Origin: Hymenobacter piscis
GTDB taxonomy: Bacteria; Bacteroidota; Bacteroidia; Cytophagales; Hymenobacteraceae
Direction of reading: 5' to 3'
NCBI RefSeq assembly: GCF_018760735.1
Contig: NZ_JAHHZN010000013.1
Location: 46,461-110,460 of the forward strand
Length of the DNA: 64,000 nt
Position 1 is the stretch's first letter; each line of letters begins with the position of its first letter. The notes beneath the pieces were generated by a model that saw only the letters and a list, made by a program, of their open reading frames with translations, did not search any database and was not told the DNA's origin. The translations under genes and the position numbers were made by a program. Below are positions 1 to 9,568 of this stretch, in pieces.

Positions 1-660
1 TACGCCGCCGCCCTGGCCGCCGCCAACCTGGTCGATTTAACCAAAACGTCGGTGTTCGTGTACACCGGCGCGGCCCCCAATCCCATCTTCACCCAGTCGG
101 TGCTGGCGGGCAACTTCAAGCCCCGCGACCAGTTCGGGCTGCCCGCCGACCTGGTGGAGGCCCAGGATGCCCGCCTGAGCTTCTACCTGCAAGGGCCCGC
201 CGTTACGCGCTCCGACAACGGCAGCACCAGCACGCTGCGGGAGCTGGCCGGCTTCTTCACCTCCCAGGTCAGCCCCATTCCCGCTTATCTTCCCGATGAG
301 ATGCGCCTGATCCGGGCCGAGGCCAACCTGCGGGCCGTCACGCCCGACCTTGCGGCCGCCCTGCTTGATATCAACGCCGTGCGCACCCAGACTGCCGGCG
401 ACCCGCTGGGCGTAAATGCCGCCCTGCCGCCCTACGCCGGGCCGGAAACCGTGGCGGCGTTGTTGCAGGAGGTGTACAAACAGCGCAGCGCCGAGCTGTT
501 TCTGAGCGGCCTGCACCTCGACGACAGCCGCCGCTTCGGCCGTCCCGCCCCGGCCCCCAACCAGCCCATCAGCCAGACGGAGCGCAGCCGCAACTTCTAC
601 CCCTACCCCCAGCAGGAGCGCATCAACAACCCCAACGTGCCCGCTGACCCGGCTATCTGA
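1..660 (+). CDS. SusD/RagB-family outer-membrane lipoprotein, C-terminal part
   Basis: The reading frame is open from base 1 to TGA at 658-660, so only the last 219 residues are present and the start lies outside the window. SusD-type proteins are surface lipoproteins that cap a SusC TonB-dependent transporter and bind its substrate, usually a glycan or peptide. Seen here: the helical stretch RLIRAEANLR near residue 102, the RSAELFLSGLHLDDSRRFGR region near 163, and the family's usual ending with a PYPQQERINNPN-like segment near 200. No N-terminal lipobox can be checked. A SusC partner would be expected upstream. The substrate cannot be read from this part. Confidence 0.85.
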   Translation, partial: YAAALAAANLVDLTKTSVFVYTGAAPNPIFTQSVLAGNFKPRDQFGLPADLVEAQDARLSFYLQGPAVTRSDNGSTSTLRELAGFFTSQVSPIPAYLPDEMRLIRAEANLRAVTPDLAAALLDINAVRTQTAGDPLGVNAALPPYAGPETVAALLQEVYKQRSAELFLSGLHLDDSRRFGRPAPAPNQPISQTERSRNFYPYPQQERINNPNVPADPAI

Positions 661-973
661 AGAATTAAGAGGGGTATTTTCCTGACCGGCTGAGGTTGCC
701 TTTTGAGGCCTCTTTGTGTCGCGCGAGGAGAATACCCCTCTTCCTTTCAGATACTAAAAAGCGCATTAGAAAGGCGCGTTAACCTGACTGAACATGCTAA
801 TGTGCTACAGGTGCCCCTGGAAAACCTCCGGCAACGGCAGTGGCTGGAGGAGTAAATCCGTTCTAGGCTCTCATCCATTACCCAGAGGACTGAGCTTCGA
901 TTGCAACCTATCCGATGCTGATGAGCTCCTATAACGTGTCACATAGTACCTTATCGTGAAGCTTCTGCGCGTT
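661..973. other. Intergenic gap with a perfect 12-bp inverted repeat
   Basis: This 313-bp gap starts with a perfect inverted repeat, AAGAGGGGTATT at 667-678 and AATACCCCTCTT at 731-742, enclosing a smaller GAGG/CCTC hairpin; it may act as a terminator for the SusD-like gene. A plus frame ending at TAA 853-855 reads like the tail of a protein (VLQVPLENLRQRQWLEE) but has no start and no recognised family, so it may be a gene remnant. Nothing else is recognised. Confidence 0.5.
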
Positions 974-1654
974 ATGAAAAAGCCCTACCGCCTGTTATAT
1001 GTCGGCTTACTGTTGAGTTCAGGTTGCCTTACATCAACCACGGAAGAAATTAGAATTCCGGCCGAGCAGCTGGCCTGGCAGCCCTACCATAACGGCGACG
1101 TCCTCCGTTTCGGGCAGGACCGCAGCAGTAACGTGCGCACCTTCCTTATCACCGAAATCAAGGAGGAATTCATAGAGTACTCCATCGGGGGAAATGCGCC
1201 GGTATACCTGGGGCCACCTAAAAAAATACGGGCGCAAACCCTTGACGTATACGCCCGCCGCACCGATACTGTGCGCTACGTGGCTACTCCTGCCAGCACG
1301 CCCAACAAACCCGATTCGGTGGTTTTTACCACTCCAACAAACCTGCTCAGTCTGGGCGCCAGTGAGTCAGGCGGGTATGCTTACCTGAACTGGGACGTTA
1401 CGTTTAGCGCGGAGTTGCCATTGCGGCAAATCACGACTGGCTACCCGCTCTACGATACCACCCAGGTCCTGCTGCCCCGGCTGCAGCTGGGCGGCGTGGC
1501 CTACGATTCGGTGCTGCGAATTTCCAACGCCCGTTCTGCCGGTATCTTGTACGGACTGCCCCGGGCTAAACCCGTGCGGCGCGTGTATTATGCCAAAGCG
1601 TTTGGGGTAGTGGGCTTCGTGGAAGGCGGCACGCTCTGGTACCGGCTGCCCTAA
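974..1654 (+). CDS. Predicted lipoprotein of unknown function
   Basis: 226 residues from ATG 974. A GTG six codons upstream (956) is possible, but the ATG gives a clean lipoprotein signal: two lysines, a hydrophobic core, then LLSSGC with the lipidated cysteine at residue 18. The mature part is beta-rich with repeated ITEI/YDSVLRIS-like strands and no enzyme motif. The base composition is less GC-rich than in the neighbouring ligase gene. It stands alone, with more than 300 bp upstream and about 100 bp before the next gene. I do not recognise a family; periplasmic or outer-membrane attachment is inferred from the lipobox. Confidence 0.7.
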   Translation: MKKPYRLLYVGLLLSSGCLTSTTEEIRIPAEQLAWQPYHNGDVLRFGQDRSSNVRTFLITEIKEEFIEYSIGGNAPVYLGPPKKIRAQTLDVYARRTDTVRYVATPASTPNKPDSVVFTTPTNLLSLGASESGGYAYLNWDVTFSAELPLRQITTGYPLYDTTQVLLPRLQLGGVAYDSVLRISNARSAGILYGLPRAKPVRRVYYAKAFGVVGFVEGGTLWYRLP

Positions 1655-1761
1655 CCTGGGCGGCGCGCAGGCCCACGGAAGGCAACAACCTTAATCGGGA
1701 CAGTAGTCCGGAGTTCCCCGGAAAACCGCTAGCTTAAAGGCTCCCACCAAAGAAGCCCCGT

Positions 1762-3384
1762 ATGCTAGGATTGATGATGCACGAGCCCCTGCGCATTGCC
1801 GGGTTGCTGGAACACGCCGAGAAGTGGCACGCCGATACCGAAATTGTGAGCCGCCTGCCCGAGGGCCTCATTCACCGCTACACCTACGCCGATTTGGGCC
1901 GCCGGAGCCGGCAGCTGGCCCACGCCCTGGCCCGCCTGGGCATCGGCAGCGGCGACCGGGTGGGCACGCTGGCCTGGAACACCCACCGCCACCTGGAGCT
2001 CTACTACGCCGTGTCGGGCTCCGGGGCGGTGTGCCACACCATCAACCCGCGCCTGTTTGCCGAGCAGATTGTCTACATCATCGGCCACGCCCAGGACCGG
2101 GTGGTGTTCTTCGACCTGACCTTCCTGCCCCTGGTGGAAAAGCTGGCCGCCCACTGCCCCGGCGTGGAAGCCTGGGTGCTGCTGAGCGACCGGGCGCATA
2201 TGCCCGATAGCGCCGCCCTGCCCGACCTGCACTGCTATGAGGACCTGCTGGCGGCCGAAGACGCCGACTACCCGTGGCCGGTGTTCGATGAGAATACCGC
2301 CTCCTCGCTTTGCTACACCTCCGGCACCACCGCCGAGCCCAAGGGCGTGCTCTACTCCCACCGCTCCACCCTGCTGCACTCCTTCGCCGCCGCCCTGCCC
2401 GACTGCTTTAACTGTTCGGCCCAGGATGTGATTCTGCCCGTGGTACCCATGTTCCACGTCAACGCCTGGGGCATTCCGTACCTGGCGCCCATGCTGGGCT
2501 GCAAGCTGGTGCTGCCCGGCCCCGGCCTGGATGCGGCCAGCCTCTACGAGCTGTTCGAAACCGAGGGCGTCACGTTCTCGGCCGGGGTGCCCACCATCTG
2601 GCTGGGCCTGCTCACGTTCATGCGCGAGAAGAAGCTCCAATTCACGACCCTGCACCAGACGGTGGTGGGCGGCGCGGCCTGCCCGCCGGCCCTGTTCCGG
2701 GCCTTTGCCGACGAGCTGGGCGTGACCATCCGCCACGCCTGGGGCATGACCGAAACCTCGCCCCTGGGCACGGTGGGCGTGCTCAAGCCCCAGCAGCTGC
2801 GCCTGAGCGAGGAGGAGCAGTTCGCCCTGCGCACCAAGCAGGGCCGGGTTATTTTCGGGGTCGATATGAAGATTGTGGACGATGAAGGCCGCGCCCTGCC
2901 CCACGACGGCGTGGCCTTTGGCGACCTGCTCGTGCGCGGCCCCTGGATTGTGGCCGACTACTTCGGCACCGAGAAAACCGGCGAGCTGACCGCCGACGGC
3001 TGGTTCCGCACCGGCGACGTGGCCACCATCGACCCGGCCGGCTTCATGCAGATTACCGACCGCTCCAAGGACGTCATCAAATCGGGCGGGGAGTGGATTT
3101 CGAGCATCGCGCTGGAGAACCTGGCCGTGGGCCACCCGGCCGTGGCCGAAGCCGCCGTCATCGGCCTGCCCCACCCCAGGTGGAGCGAGCGGCCGTTGCT
3201 GGTAGTCGTGCGCCGCCCCGGCCACGCGGTAACGGGCGAGGAGCTGCTGGCCTTCTACGAGGGCAAAATAGCCAAGTGGTGGACGCCCGAAGCCGTGGAA
3301 TTCGTGGACGAGCTGCCCCACACGGCCACCGGCAAGCTGCTCAAAACCAAAATCCGCCAGGATTTCGCGGGGTATCAGTGGTGA
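1762..3384 (+). CDS. Long-chain fatty acid--CoA ligase (AMP-forming)
   Basis: 540 residues, the usual length for the acyl-CoA synthetase group of the ANL superfamily. These enzymes activate a carboxylic acid with ATP to an acyl-adenylate and then form the CoA thioester in the cytoplasm. Seen: the P-loop [10 protein letters not shown] near residue 187, the GMTETSP motif near 327, GWFRTGD near 412, the hinge KSGGEWIS near 439, and the C-terminal lysine region [12 protein letters not shown]. The N-terminus begins with two close methionines (residues 1 and 5), either of which could be the start. The substrate chain length is not evident; medium- or long-chain fatty acids are inferred from similarity to FadD-like enzymes. 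An octamer array begins right after its TGA. Confidence 0.88.
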   Translation: MLGLMMHEPLRIAGLLEHAEKWHADTEIVSRLPEGLIHRYTYADLGRRSRQLAHALARLGIGSGDRVGTLAWNTHRHLELYYAVSGSGAVCHTINPRLFAEQIVYIIGHAQDRVVFFDLTFLPLVEKLAAHCPGVEAWVLLSDRAHMPDSAALPDLHCYEDLLAAEDADYPWPVFDENTASSLCYTSGTTAEPKGVLYSHRSTLLHSFAAALPDCFNCSAQDVILPVVPMFHVNAWGIPYLAPMLGCKLVLPGPGLDAASLYELFETEGVTFSAGVPTIWLGLLTFMREKKLQFTTLHQTVVGGAACPPALFRAFADELGVTIRHAWGMTETSPLGTVGVLKPQQLRLSEEEQFALRTKQGRVIFGVDMKIVDDEGRALPHDGVAFGDLLVRGPWIVADYFGTEKTGELTADGWFRTGDVATIDPAGFMQITDRSKDVIKSGGEWISSIALENLAVGHPAVAEAAVIGLPHPRWSERPLLVVVRRPGHAVTGEELLAFYEGKIAKWWTPEAVEFVDELPHTATGKLLKTKIRQDFAGYQW

Positions 3385-3519
3385 ATGAGTGAGTTGGTGA
3401 ATGAGTGAAAAGGGCACTGCCATCCTGCATAGCGCGCAGGACTTTGTCATGTTAGGGCGAGTATCGTATTAACGACTCGGTTCAACGTGACAGGGTCCTG
3501 CGCTCCGCTCCGGATGACA
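3385..3519. repeat. Stop-phased octamer array plus degenerate HPERSEG-type palindrome
   Basis: Three octamers with a shared GTGA end (ATGAGTGA, GTTGGTGA, ATGAGTGA) occupy 3385-3408, starting at the first base after the ligase stop. They are followed by a decayed palindrome, 3418-3449 against 3488-3519, whose right arm keeps the family core of CCGGATGACA while the left arm has diverged at about eight positions. The element lies between two convergent genes. Confidence 0.75.
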
Positions 3520-3545
3520 GACCTATTCTACTTCCTCGCTCCCTC

Positions 3546-4064
3546 CTACTCTTCCGCGCCGGGGGACTGGGTTTTCATCTTTTCGGCAATAGCCTGCTGG
3601 AGCTCGGGCAGGTGCTCCTGCATGCGCCGCTGGCCCAGCTCCATGCCGGCGGTGGTGAGTTGGGGCAGCTTTTCGATGGTTTTGCGGCCGATGGGCGTCA
3701 GGTAGAACTTGGTCAGCTCCTTGAGCTCCTTTTCGGTGAAGGCGCCGGCGTAGAGCTGAATCATTTCCTCCTTGAGCGAGGCCCAGCTCATGTACTTGGT
3801 CAGGTAGGCGCGCATTTCGGGCTCCACGGCCTTCATGCCGGGGTTCTGCTCGATTTGTCCGGCCAGCATCCGGTCGATGGTCAGGTTCAGGTTCTGCTCG
3901 GAGTTGGTGGCGGCCAGCAGGGTCTCGGCGGCTTTGCGGTGGCTGGCCGACAGGGGCGCCGCGGGGGAAGTAGCAACAGTAGCAGCGGCCGGGGCCGTCT
4001 GGGCCCGGGCGGCCGGCAAGGCCAGCACCGTAGCGGCCGCCAGCAGCAGGAAGGTTCTTTTCAT
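3546..4064 (-). CDS. DUF2059 domain-containing secreted protein
   Basis: 172 residues with a clear Sec signal: MKRTF, a leucine/alanine-rich core and an ARAQ cleavage region near residue 21. The mature part contains the DUF2059 helical pattern (LTKFYLTPIGRKTIEKLPQL, about residues 120-140), found in many periplasmic proteins of unknown function. The ATG at 4064 fits the signal peptide. It is the last gene of a minus-strand run that also holds nagX-like and nagB-like genes, but the 126-bp gap means cotranscription is uncertain. The role is unknown. Confidence 0.8.
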   Translation of the reverse strand: MKRTFLLLAAATVLALPAARAQTAPAAATVATSPAAPLSASHRKAAETLLAATNSEQNLNLTIDRMLAGQIEQNPGMKAVEPEMRAYLTKYMSWASLKEEMIQLYAGAFTEKELKELTKFYLTPIGRKTIEKLPQLTTAGMELGQRRMQEHLPELQQAIAEKMKTQSPGAEE

Positions 4065-4190
4065 GCCACAGAGGTACGAAATATTGCCGCAATCTGTGGC
4101 CTGAGCCGCCCACGAGGTTCACCAGCAGGCGAAGCAATACTTCACTTTACAGCCGTTCACGAAATCCGTGAAATCCCCGAAAATCCGCGC

Positions 4191-5369
4191 TCAGACCTTG
4201 ACGATAATGTTGCGCCGGTACATCAGCCAGAGCACTCCATACCAGATGAGCACGCAGGCCACGGCCCCGGCCAGGGAAGCATTCAGGGGGCTGAAGAAGG
4301 GCTCGAAGAACCGCTGGTAGAGCCACGCTTTGGCTGGTACGGCGGTGCCAGCACCGTTGGGCAGCTCCAGCATATTCAGCCAGCGGGCCAGCACGCCCGA
4401 GAGGAAAAAGGCCGTAATGGCATTCACGCCGTACACCAGCCCGAAACGCGTAAGCCAGCCCCGGTAGCCGTGCACGTCGCAGAGCCAGTAGAGGGCGGCC
4501 AGCGCGGCCCCGGCCAGGCCGCCGGTATAGAGCACGTAGGAACTGGTCCAGAGGCTTTTGTTGATGGGAAACCACAGGTTCCAGACGAGGCCCAGCCCAA
4601 TGGCCGCCCCGCTGGCCAGCAGCAGCCACACCACCCGGCTGGCCACCTCGGGCCGGGGCCGGCGCAGCCACTGCCCCGCCAGCAGCCCCAGCAGCCCGGT
4701 CCCGATGGCCGGCAGGGTGCCCAGCAGGCCTTCGGGGTCCCAGGTTTTGCTTTGCACCCAAAGGTGGTTTTCGCCCAGCACCGTGCGGTCGAGCCAGGCG
4801 CCGAGGTTGGTGGCGGGCTCCAGGTTAGCCGGCCCGAAGCCGGGCACGGGCACGAGTTGCAGCAGCCCGTTGTAGCCGATGAGCAGCACCGCCAGCAACC
4901 CCAGCTGGGTGCGCCAGCCCGTTTTCACGAATACCACCCCGCAGGCCAGAAACACCAGCGCAATGCGCGGCAGCACGCCCAGAATGCGCACGTGGGCAAA
5001 GTCGAATTTGGGCTGCAGAGCCATCAGCAAGCCCAACCCAAACAGCACGGCCGCCCGCCGCGCCACCCGCCCCAGCAGGGGCCCGTGCCGCGCCGGCTCT
5101 TGCCGGGCCGAGCCCAGGGCGTAGGTGATACTCACGCCCACAATGAACAGGAAGAAGGGAAAAATCAGGTCGGTGGGCGTGCAGCCGTGCCACGCAGCGT
5201 GCTCCAGCGGGGCGTAGATGTGGCCCCAGTCGCCGGGGTTGTTCACCAGCAGCATGGCCGCCACCGTCAGGCCCCGAAACACATCGAGGCTGACGAGGCG
5301 GCCGGGCTGGGAGGCCTCGGCCAGGGGCCGGGCGCCGGTAGTGTCGAGGGCGGCCTGGGTGGTCTGCAT
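4191..5369 (-). CDS. nagX: NagX/HGSNAT-like multispanning acyltransferase (DUF5009 type)
   Basis: 392 residues with about ten hydrophobic segments. The N-terminal motif SLDVFRGLTVAAMLLVNN, followed by HAAWHGCTPTDLIFPFFLFI, is characteristic of the family of human heparan-alpha-glucosaminide N-acetyltransferase and bacterial NagX (COG4299). HGSNAT moves acetyl groups from cytoplasmic acetyl-CoA across a membrane to glucosamine; bacterial relatives are tied to amino-sugar use but are poorly tested. The histidine in AAWHGC corresponds to the region of the proposed acetyl carrier. It follows the nagB-like gene on the same strand after 206 bp, which supports a role in (N-acetyl)glucosamine handling. 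The symbol is assigned by resemblance and context. Confidence 0.75.
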   Translation of the reverse strand: MQTTQAALDTTGARPLAEASQPGRLVSLDVFRGLTVAAMLLVNNPGDWGHIYAPLEHAAWHGCTPTDLIFPFFLFIVGVSITYALGSARQEPARHGPLLGRVARRAAVLFGLGLLMALQPKFDFAHVRILGVLPRIALVFLACGVVFVKTGWRTQLGLLAVLLIGYNGLLQLVPVPGFGPANLEPATNLGAWLDRTVLGENHLWVQSKTWDPEGLLGTLPAIGTGLLGLLAGQWLRRPRPEVASRVVWLLLASGAAIGLGLVWNLWFPINKSLWTSSYVLYTGGLAGAALAALYWLCDVHGYRGWLTRFGLVYGVNAITAFFLSGVLARWLNMLELPNGAGTAVPAKAWLYQRFFEPFFSPLNASLAGAVACVLIWYGVLWLMYRRNIIVKV

Positions 5370-5575
5370 CGGGGGTTTGAAAGGGTTAGCTGCTGCTGGC
5401 AGACGCAGCGTTACGCTACCAGCAGCTTTTCAGGACACTGAAAACACTCCAATGTAGCCTATATCCAGCTCCGGGCGGCCCCCACTACCCATGTGCGCCC
5501 GATGCATAGGCTCTGACCACGACAAAACAATAGCTTTTTGCTGGCTCCCCCCGCGTTCTGGCCGTTCCCATCTTC

Positions 5576-7486
5576 TCAGAAGTGCCACCTTACGAAAGCC
5601 TCCATGCCCTCGTACTCGGGCAGGCCGAGCTGGTCGTAGAGGCGGGCGGTGGTGCGGTTGCGGGCCTCGGCGCGCTGCCAGAACTCGCGCTGGTCGGCGC
5701 CGGGAAACAGGGGTCGGTCTTTCTGGCTCTGGTGCTTGAAGATGGCCCGGCGCTTGCGCGTGAGCTCCTCCGGGCTCAGGGGCACGGCCATGTCAATCTG
5801 GTCTACGTCCCACTCCTGCCAGGCCCCGCGGTAGAGCCACACCCGGCATTCGGCCAGCCAGGGCATGCCGGCGGCCTGGAGTTGCTGCACGGCCTGCATG
5901 ATGGCGGCCAGGCACACGCGGTGGGTGCCGTGGGGGTCCGATAGGTCGCCGGCGGCGTAAATCTGCTGGGGCTGCAGGCGGTTGAGCAGGTCCACGGTCA
6001 GCTGGATGTCCTCCTGCCCCAGCGGCTTTTTGCGCACCCGGCCGGTTTCGTAGAAGGGCAGGTCCTGGAAGTGGGCGCGGGTATCGGGGTCGAGGCCGGC
6101 GTAGCGCAGGGCGCTCTTGGCTTCCCCGCGCCGGATCAGGCCCTTGATCTGCTGCACTTCCCCGGAATCGACCTGGCCGGGCTGCTTGTTTTTGAGGAAA
6201 TCCGCCACCCGCTGGTAGAGGGTTTCGGCGGGCTGGTCGTCGAAGCGGAAGGCCTCGTCGTAGTCGGCCACGAACTCGGCGAAGCGGATTACCTCGTCAT
6301 CGAAGACGGCAATGTTGCCCGAGGTCTGGTAGGCCACGTGCACCTCGTGGCCCTGGTCGACGAGCCGCAGCAGGGTGCCGCCCATGGAAATCACGTCGTC
6401 GTCGGGGTGGGGCGAGAAGATGAGCACCCGCTTGGGGAAGGGCGCGGCCCGCTCGGGGCGCAGCGCGTCGTCGGCGCCGGGCTTACCACCGGGCCAGCCC
6501 GTGATGGTGCGCTGCAGCTCGTTGAAGACCCGGATGTTGAGGACGTAAGCCGGCCCTTCTGATTCGGCCAGCAGGTCCGAGAGGCCGTTTTCGTTGTAGT
6601 CCTGGTCGGTGAGCTTGAGAATGGGCTTTTCCACCAGCCGGGCCAGCCAGGTCACGGCCTTGCGCACCAGGGCCGCCTCCTGCCAGCGGCAGGTTTCGCC
6701 GGCCAGCCAGGGCGTTTTGCGGGCGCTCAGCTCGGCGGCGGCGGCCTCGTCGAGCACGACCTGCACGGCGGGGTGATGCTGCAGATACGTGGCCGGCACG
6801 GTGTCGGTGGGCTCGCCCTCCACCAGGCGCTTCACCACCGCGGCCTTGCCCTCGCCCCAGGCCAGCAGCACCACGTGGCGGGCTTCCAGAATAGTGCCCA
6901 CGCCCATGGTAATGGCCCGGCGGGGCACGTTTTCCTCGCCGTAGAAGTCGGAGGCCGCGTCGGTGCGGGTGATGTGGTCGAGGGTGATGAGGCGGGTGCG
7001 GGAGGCGGCCCCGGAACCGGGCTCATTGAAGCCAATGTGGCCCGTGCGCCCGATGCCCAGCAGCTGCCAGTCGATGCCCCCGGCCGCCCGGATCTGCTCC
7101 TCGTAGCGGCGGCAGTAGTCGGCTACCTGCTCGGGCGGCACCGTGCCGTCGGGGATGTGGATATTTTCGGGCCGGATGTCCACCTGGTCGAACAGGTACT
7201 CGTGCATGAAGCGCACGTAGCTCTGCAGCGAGTCGGGCGCCATGGGAAAGTACTCGTCGAGGTTGAAGCTGACCACGTTCTGGAAGCTCAGTCCTTCCTC
7301 GCGGTGCAGGCGCACCAGCTCCTCGTACACCCGGGTCGGCGAGGAGCCGGTGGCCAGGCCGAGCACGGCCGGGCGGTTTTCGGCGGCCCGCTCCCGGATG
7401 AAGGCGGCCAGTTCCAGGGCCACCTGCGCGGAGGCCTGCCCGGAGTCGGGGAAAATGCGGACGGGGACGCGGGAGACGGTAGCCAT
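5576..7486 (-). CDS. nagB: Long NagB: glucosamine-6-phosphate deaminase domain fused to a PIG-L/LmbE domain
   Basis: 636 residues. About 1-265 form a NagB/isomerase domain and about 350-600 a PIG-L/LmbE deacetylase-like domain (FSPHPDDDVISMGG, zinc-type HPDDD at 361-365). NagB converts glucosamine-6-phosphate to fructose-6-phosphate and ammonia. The proton-shuttling Asp is kept in FNLDEY (D77), and H150 and E155 of the triad are kept, but the position of E. coli Asp141 is Thr148 (GIGRTGH instead of GVGNDGH). Similar long NagB proteins occur across Bacteroidota, so this is a family trait to be tested, not damage. ATG 7486 begins directly with the Rossmann-like domain. It probably acts in the cytoplasm on amino sugars from cell-wall turnover together with the NagX-like neighbour. 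Confidence 0.85.
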   Translation of the reverse strand: MATVSRVPVRIFPDSGQASAQVALELAAFIRERAAENRPAVLGLATGSSPTRVYEELVRLHREEGLSFQNVVSFNLDEYFPMAPDSLQSYVRFMHEYLFDQVDIRPENIHIPDGTVPPEQVADYCRRYEEQIRAAGGIDWQLLGIGRTGHIGFNEPGSGAASRTRLITLDHITRTDAASDFYGEENVPRRAITMGVGTILEARHVVLLAWGEGKAAVVKRLVEGEPTDTVPATYLQHHPAVQVVLDEAAAAELSARKTPWLAGETCRWQEAALVRKAVTWLARLVEKPILKLTDQDYNENGLSDLLAESEGPAYVLNIRVFNELQRTITGWPGGKPGADDALRPERAAPFPKRVLIFSPHPDDDVISMGGTLLRLVDQGHEVHVAYQTSGNIAVFDDEVIRFAEFVADYDEAFRFDDQPAETLYQRVADFLKNKQPGQVDSGEVQQIKGLIRRGEAKSALRYAGLDPDTRAHFQDLPFYETGRVRKKPLGQEDIQLTVDLLNRLQPQQIYAAGDLSDPHGTHRVCLAAIMQAVQQLQAAGMPWLAECRVWLYRGAWQEWDVDQIDMAVPLSPEELTRKRRAIFKHQSQKDRPLFPGADQREFWQRAEARNRTTARLYDQLGLPEYEGMEAFVRWHF

Positions 7487-7566
7487 GAGCGGGCGGGTTG
7501 GTGGAAGCCCCGGAACTTGCTTCCGGACGAAGGGAAGTTGCCGTTTTACCCGCAGGAATCAAAGAA

Positions 7567-7680
7567 GCTGTTTAGAAAGTAAAAACACCTGTCATCCTGA
7601 GCGCAGCGAAGGACCTTATCACGGTGGCATAATAGCTGCTCAACCGTGATAAGGTCCTTCGCTGCGCTCAGGATGACAGG
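7567..7680. repeat. HPERSEG-type palindrome, 38-bp perfect arms
   Basis: Arms at 7588-7625 and 7643-7680 are perfect inverse complements (core CCTGAGCGCAGCGAAGGACC) with a 17-bp loop. A left flanking word GCTGTTTAGAAAGT at 7567-7580 is shared with the element at 63478-63620. It lies upstream of nagB and downstream of the DigH-like gene on the minus strand. Confidence 0.9.
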
Positions 7681-7714
7681 CTTTCTACCGCCAGCGCCAA
7701 AAAGCCCGCCTCCC

Positions 7715-9547
7715 CTACCGCCCGCCGAACAGGCGGCTGAAGAAGCCGCCGCGGCGCTTGCTCTTGGTTTTCACCTTGACTTTGGTGGTTGGCCGGGCCG
7801 TGGCGGCCGGGCGGGTAGCCACCGGCCGGGGCGCGGGCCGGGGGGCCGGCGCCGGAGCGGGCACGGGCGGCGCTACCGCTACTTCGGATTGCGCCTGGGG
7901 TACCGGCTGGGGCACCGGAGCCGGCACCGGAGTGGGCGTCGGCGCGGGTTCAGGCGGGGCCGTCTGGGCCACGATGATTTCGGCGGGGCGGCCGGTGGTG
8001 CGCACCCAGATGGGGCGGCTCTCGTTGTGCAGGCGGTCGAAGGCGGTGAGGTAGTAGGCGTAGGCCTGGCCGGGGCGGGCGGTGGTATCGACGAAGGCGA
8101 GGCCGTAGCCGGCCCGGGGGCGCACCACGGCCAGCAGGTTGCGCGGGTCGTCGGGGCGGGGCGTCTGCTCGGGCGTGAAGCGGTAGAGGGCGTAGTAGGC
8201 GGCCAGGTCGCCATCGGGGGCGGCGGGGCCGGGCTGCCAGGTGAGGGTGTGGGCCGGGCCGCTGGCCGTGAGGGTCAGGTTTTCGGCCGGGCGCGGGGGC
8301 ACGGCATCGAGCCAGGGCATGGTGGGCACCAGGGCCGGGTAGCGGAACTCGTGCTGACGCAGGGAATCGGTGGTGCGCAGGGCGTTGGCCATCAACGATT
8401 TCGAGCTAAAGAACACGCTACCCTGCACCTCGGCCGGAAACGTGCGGTTCAGGCGCACCTGCCGGGGCAGCTCGCGGGGGTTGCGCCACACGGTATCGGC
8501 CCGGGTGTTTTCCAGCATCCGGTAGGCGCCGTGGCCGATGTAGACGTGGCGGTTGTTGGCGTTGCGGGCCCACCACTCCACCAGCACCGGGTACTGGGCC
8601 ACCTTGAAGCCGGTGCTCCAGTAGAGCTGGGGCAGCACGTAATCGACCCAGCCCTGGCGGGTCCATTCGAGGGCATCGGCGTAGAGGCCGTCGTAGCCCT
8701 GGAAGGCTTTGGTGGCCGAGCCGTTGGGGTCGGAGGTCTGGTTGCGCCACACGCCGAAGGGCGAAATGCCGAACTTCACCCACCGCTTGGTGTGCTGAAT
8801 CGAGTCGTGGAGCTCGTGGATGAGCACGTTCACGTTCTGCCGCCGCCAGTCGGCCAGGGCCAGCCCGTCGGGGTTGAAGCGGGCGTAGGCGTCCTCGTCG
8901 TGAATAACCTGCTTGGCTTCCGGGTAGGGGTAGAAATAGTCGTCGAAGTGGACGCCGTCGATGTCGTAGCGGCGCACCACGTCCAGAATCACGCGGTTGA
9001 TGTACTGGCGCACTTCCGGCAAACCGGGATTGTAGAGCAGCTTGCCCGCGAAGCGGATAAACCACTCCGGGTGGCGGCGGTACGGGTGATTGGCCGAGAG
9101 GCGGCGGGTAACCGTGTCCATGGTGGCCCGATAGGGGTTGAACCAGGCGTGGAACTCCATGCCGCGGTTGTGGGCTTCCTCAATCAGGAACGGGAGCGGG
9201 TCGTAGTAGGGCGTGGGGGCCTTGCCCTGGGTGCCGGTCAGCCACTTGCTCCAGGGTTCCAGCTCGCTCTTGTAAAAGGCGTCGGAGGCGGGGCGCACCT
9301 GCACGAATACGGCGTTGATGCCGCTGCGCTGGTGGTCGTCGAGCATGCGGCGGTACTCGCGGCGCTGCTGCTCGGGCGTGAGGCTGCGGCTGCTGGGCCA
9401 GTCGATGTTCTCCACCGTGGCAATCCAGACGCCCCGCAACTCCCGCTTGGGCGGTATTTCCTGGGCCCGGGCCGCCGTGGCCGCCAGCAGGTGAACACTC
9501 AAAAACAAAACAACCAGTAAGCGGCCAGCAGCAATCAATCGTACCAT
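7715..9547 (-). CDS. GHL10/DUF187 glycoside hydrolase (DigH/YddW-like) with FN3-like region
   Basis: 610 residues with a Sec signal ending near AARAQ. The catalytic barrel, about residues 30-330, starts with ELRGVWIATVENIDWPS, followed by VQVRPASDAFY and FHAWFNPYR, typical of GHL10 (DUF187). E. coli DigH (formerly YddW) of this family cleaves peptidoglycan glycan strands stripped of peptides. A fibronectin-III-like region follows at about 400-510, then a proline/alanine-rich linker and a very basic tail (KVKVKTKSKRRGG). A GTG two codons upstream (9553) is a less likely start. The tail could bind envelope polymers, which is inference. Its neighbours, NagB-like and D-Ala-D-Ala dipeptidase-like genes on the same strand, fit cell-wall degradation in the periplasm. 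Confidence 0.83.
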   Translation of the reverse strand: MVRLIAAGRLLVVLFLSVHLLAATAARAQEIPPKRELRGVWIATVENIDWPSSRSLTPEQQRREYRRMLDDHQRSGINAVFVQVRPASDAFYKSELEPWSKWLTGTQGKAPTPYYDPLPFLIEEAHNRGMEFHAWFNPYRATMDTVTRRLSANHPYRRHPEWFIRFAGKLLYNPGLPEVRQYINRVILDVVRRYDIDGVHFDDYFYPYPEAKQVIHDEDAYARFNPDGLALADWRRQNVNVLIHELHDSIQHTKRWVKFGISPFGVWRNQTSDPNGSATKAFQGYDGLYADALEWTRQGWVDYVLPQLYWSTGFKVAQYPVLVEWWARNANNRHVYIGHGAYRMLENTRADTVWRNPRELPRQVRLNRTFPAEVQGSVFFSSKSLMANALRTTDSLRQHEFRYPALVPTMPWLDAVPPRPAENLTLTASGPAHTLTWQPGPAAPDGDLAAYYALYRFTPEQTPRPDDPRNLLAVVRPRAGYGLAFVDTTARPGQAYAYYLTAFDRLHNESRPIWVRTTGRPAEIIVAQTAPPEPAPTPTPVPAPVPQPVPQAQSEVAVAPPVPAPAPAPRPAPRPVATRPAATARPTTKVKVKTKSKRRGGFFSRLFGGR

Positions 9548-9568
9548 TCCCACAAAACTACGGGAATC

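Noticed and set aside
751..855. Plus-strand frame reading ILKSALERRVNLTEHANVL to QRQWLEE-stop after the SusD-like gene
   Set aside because: It has no start codon or recognised family and is short; kept only as a possible gene remnant in the gap description.
3612..5441. Long open frames opposite to real genes (for example 609 codons here)
   Set aside because: They are Gly/His/Gln-rich shadows made by high GC; real domains and signal peptides lie on the other strand.
7588..7680. Long palindromes as insertion-sequence ends
   Set aside because: No transposase gene lies between or near any copies, and the loops are only 17-40 bp.
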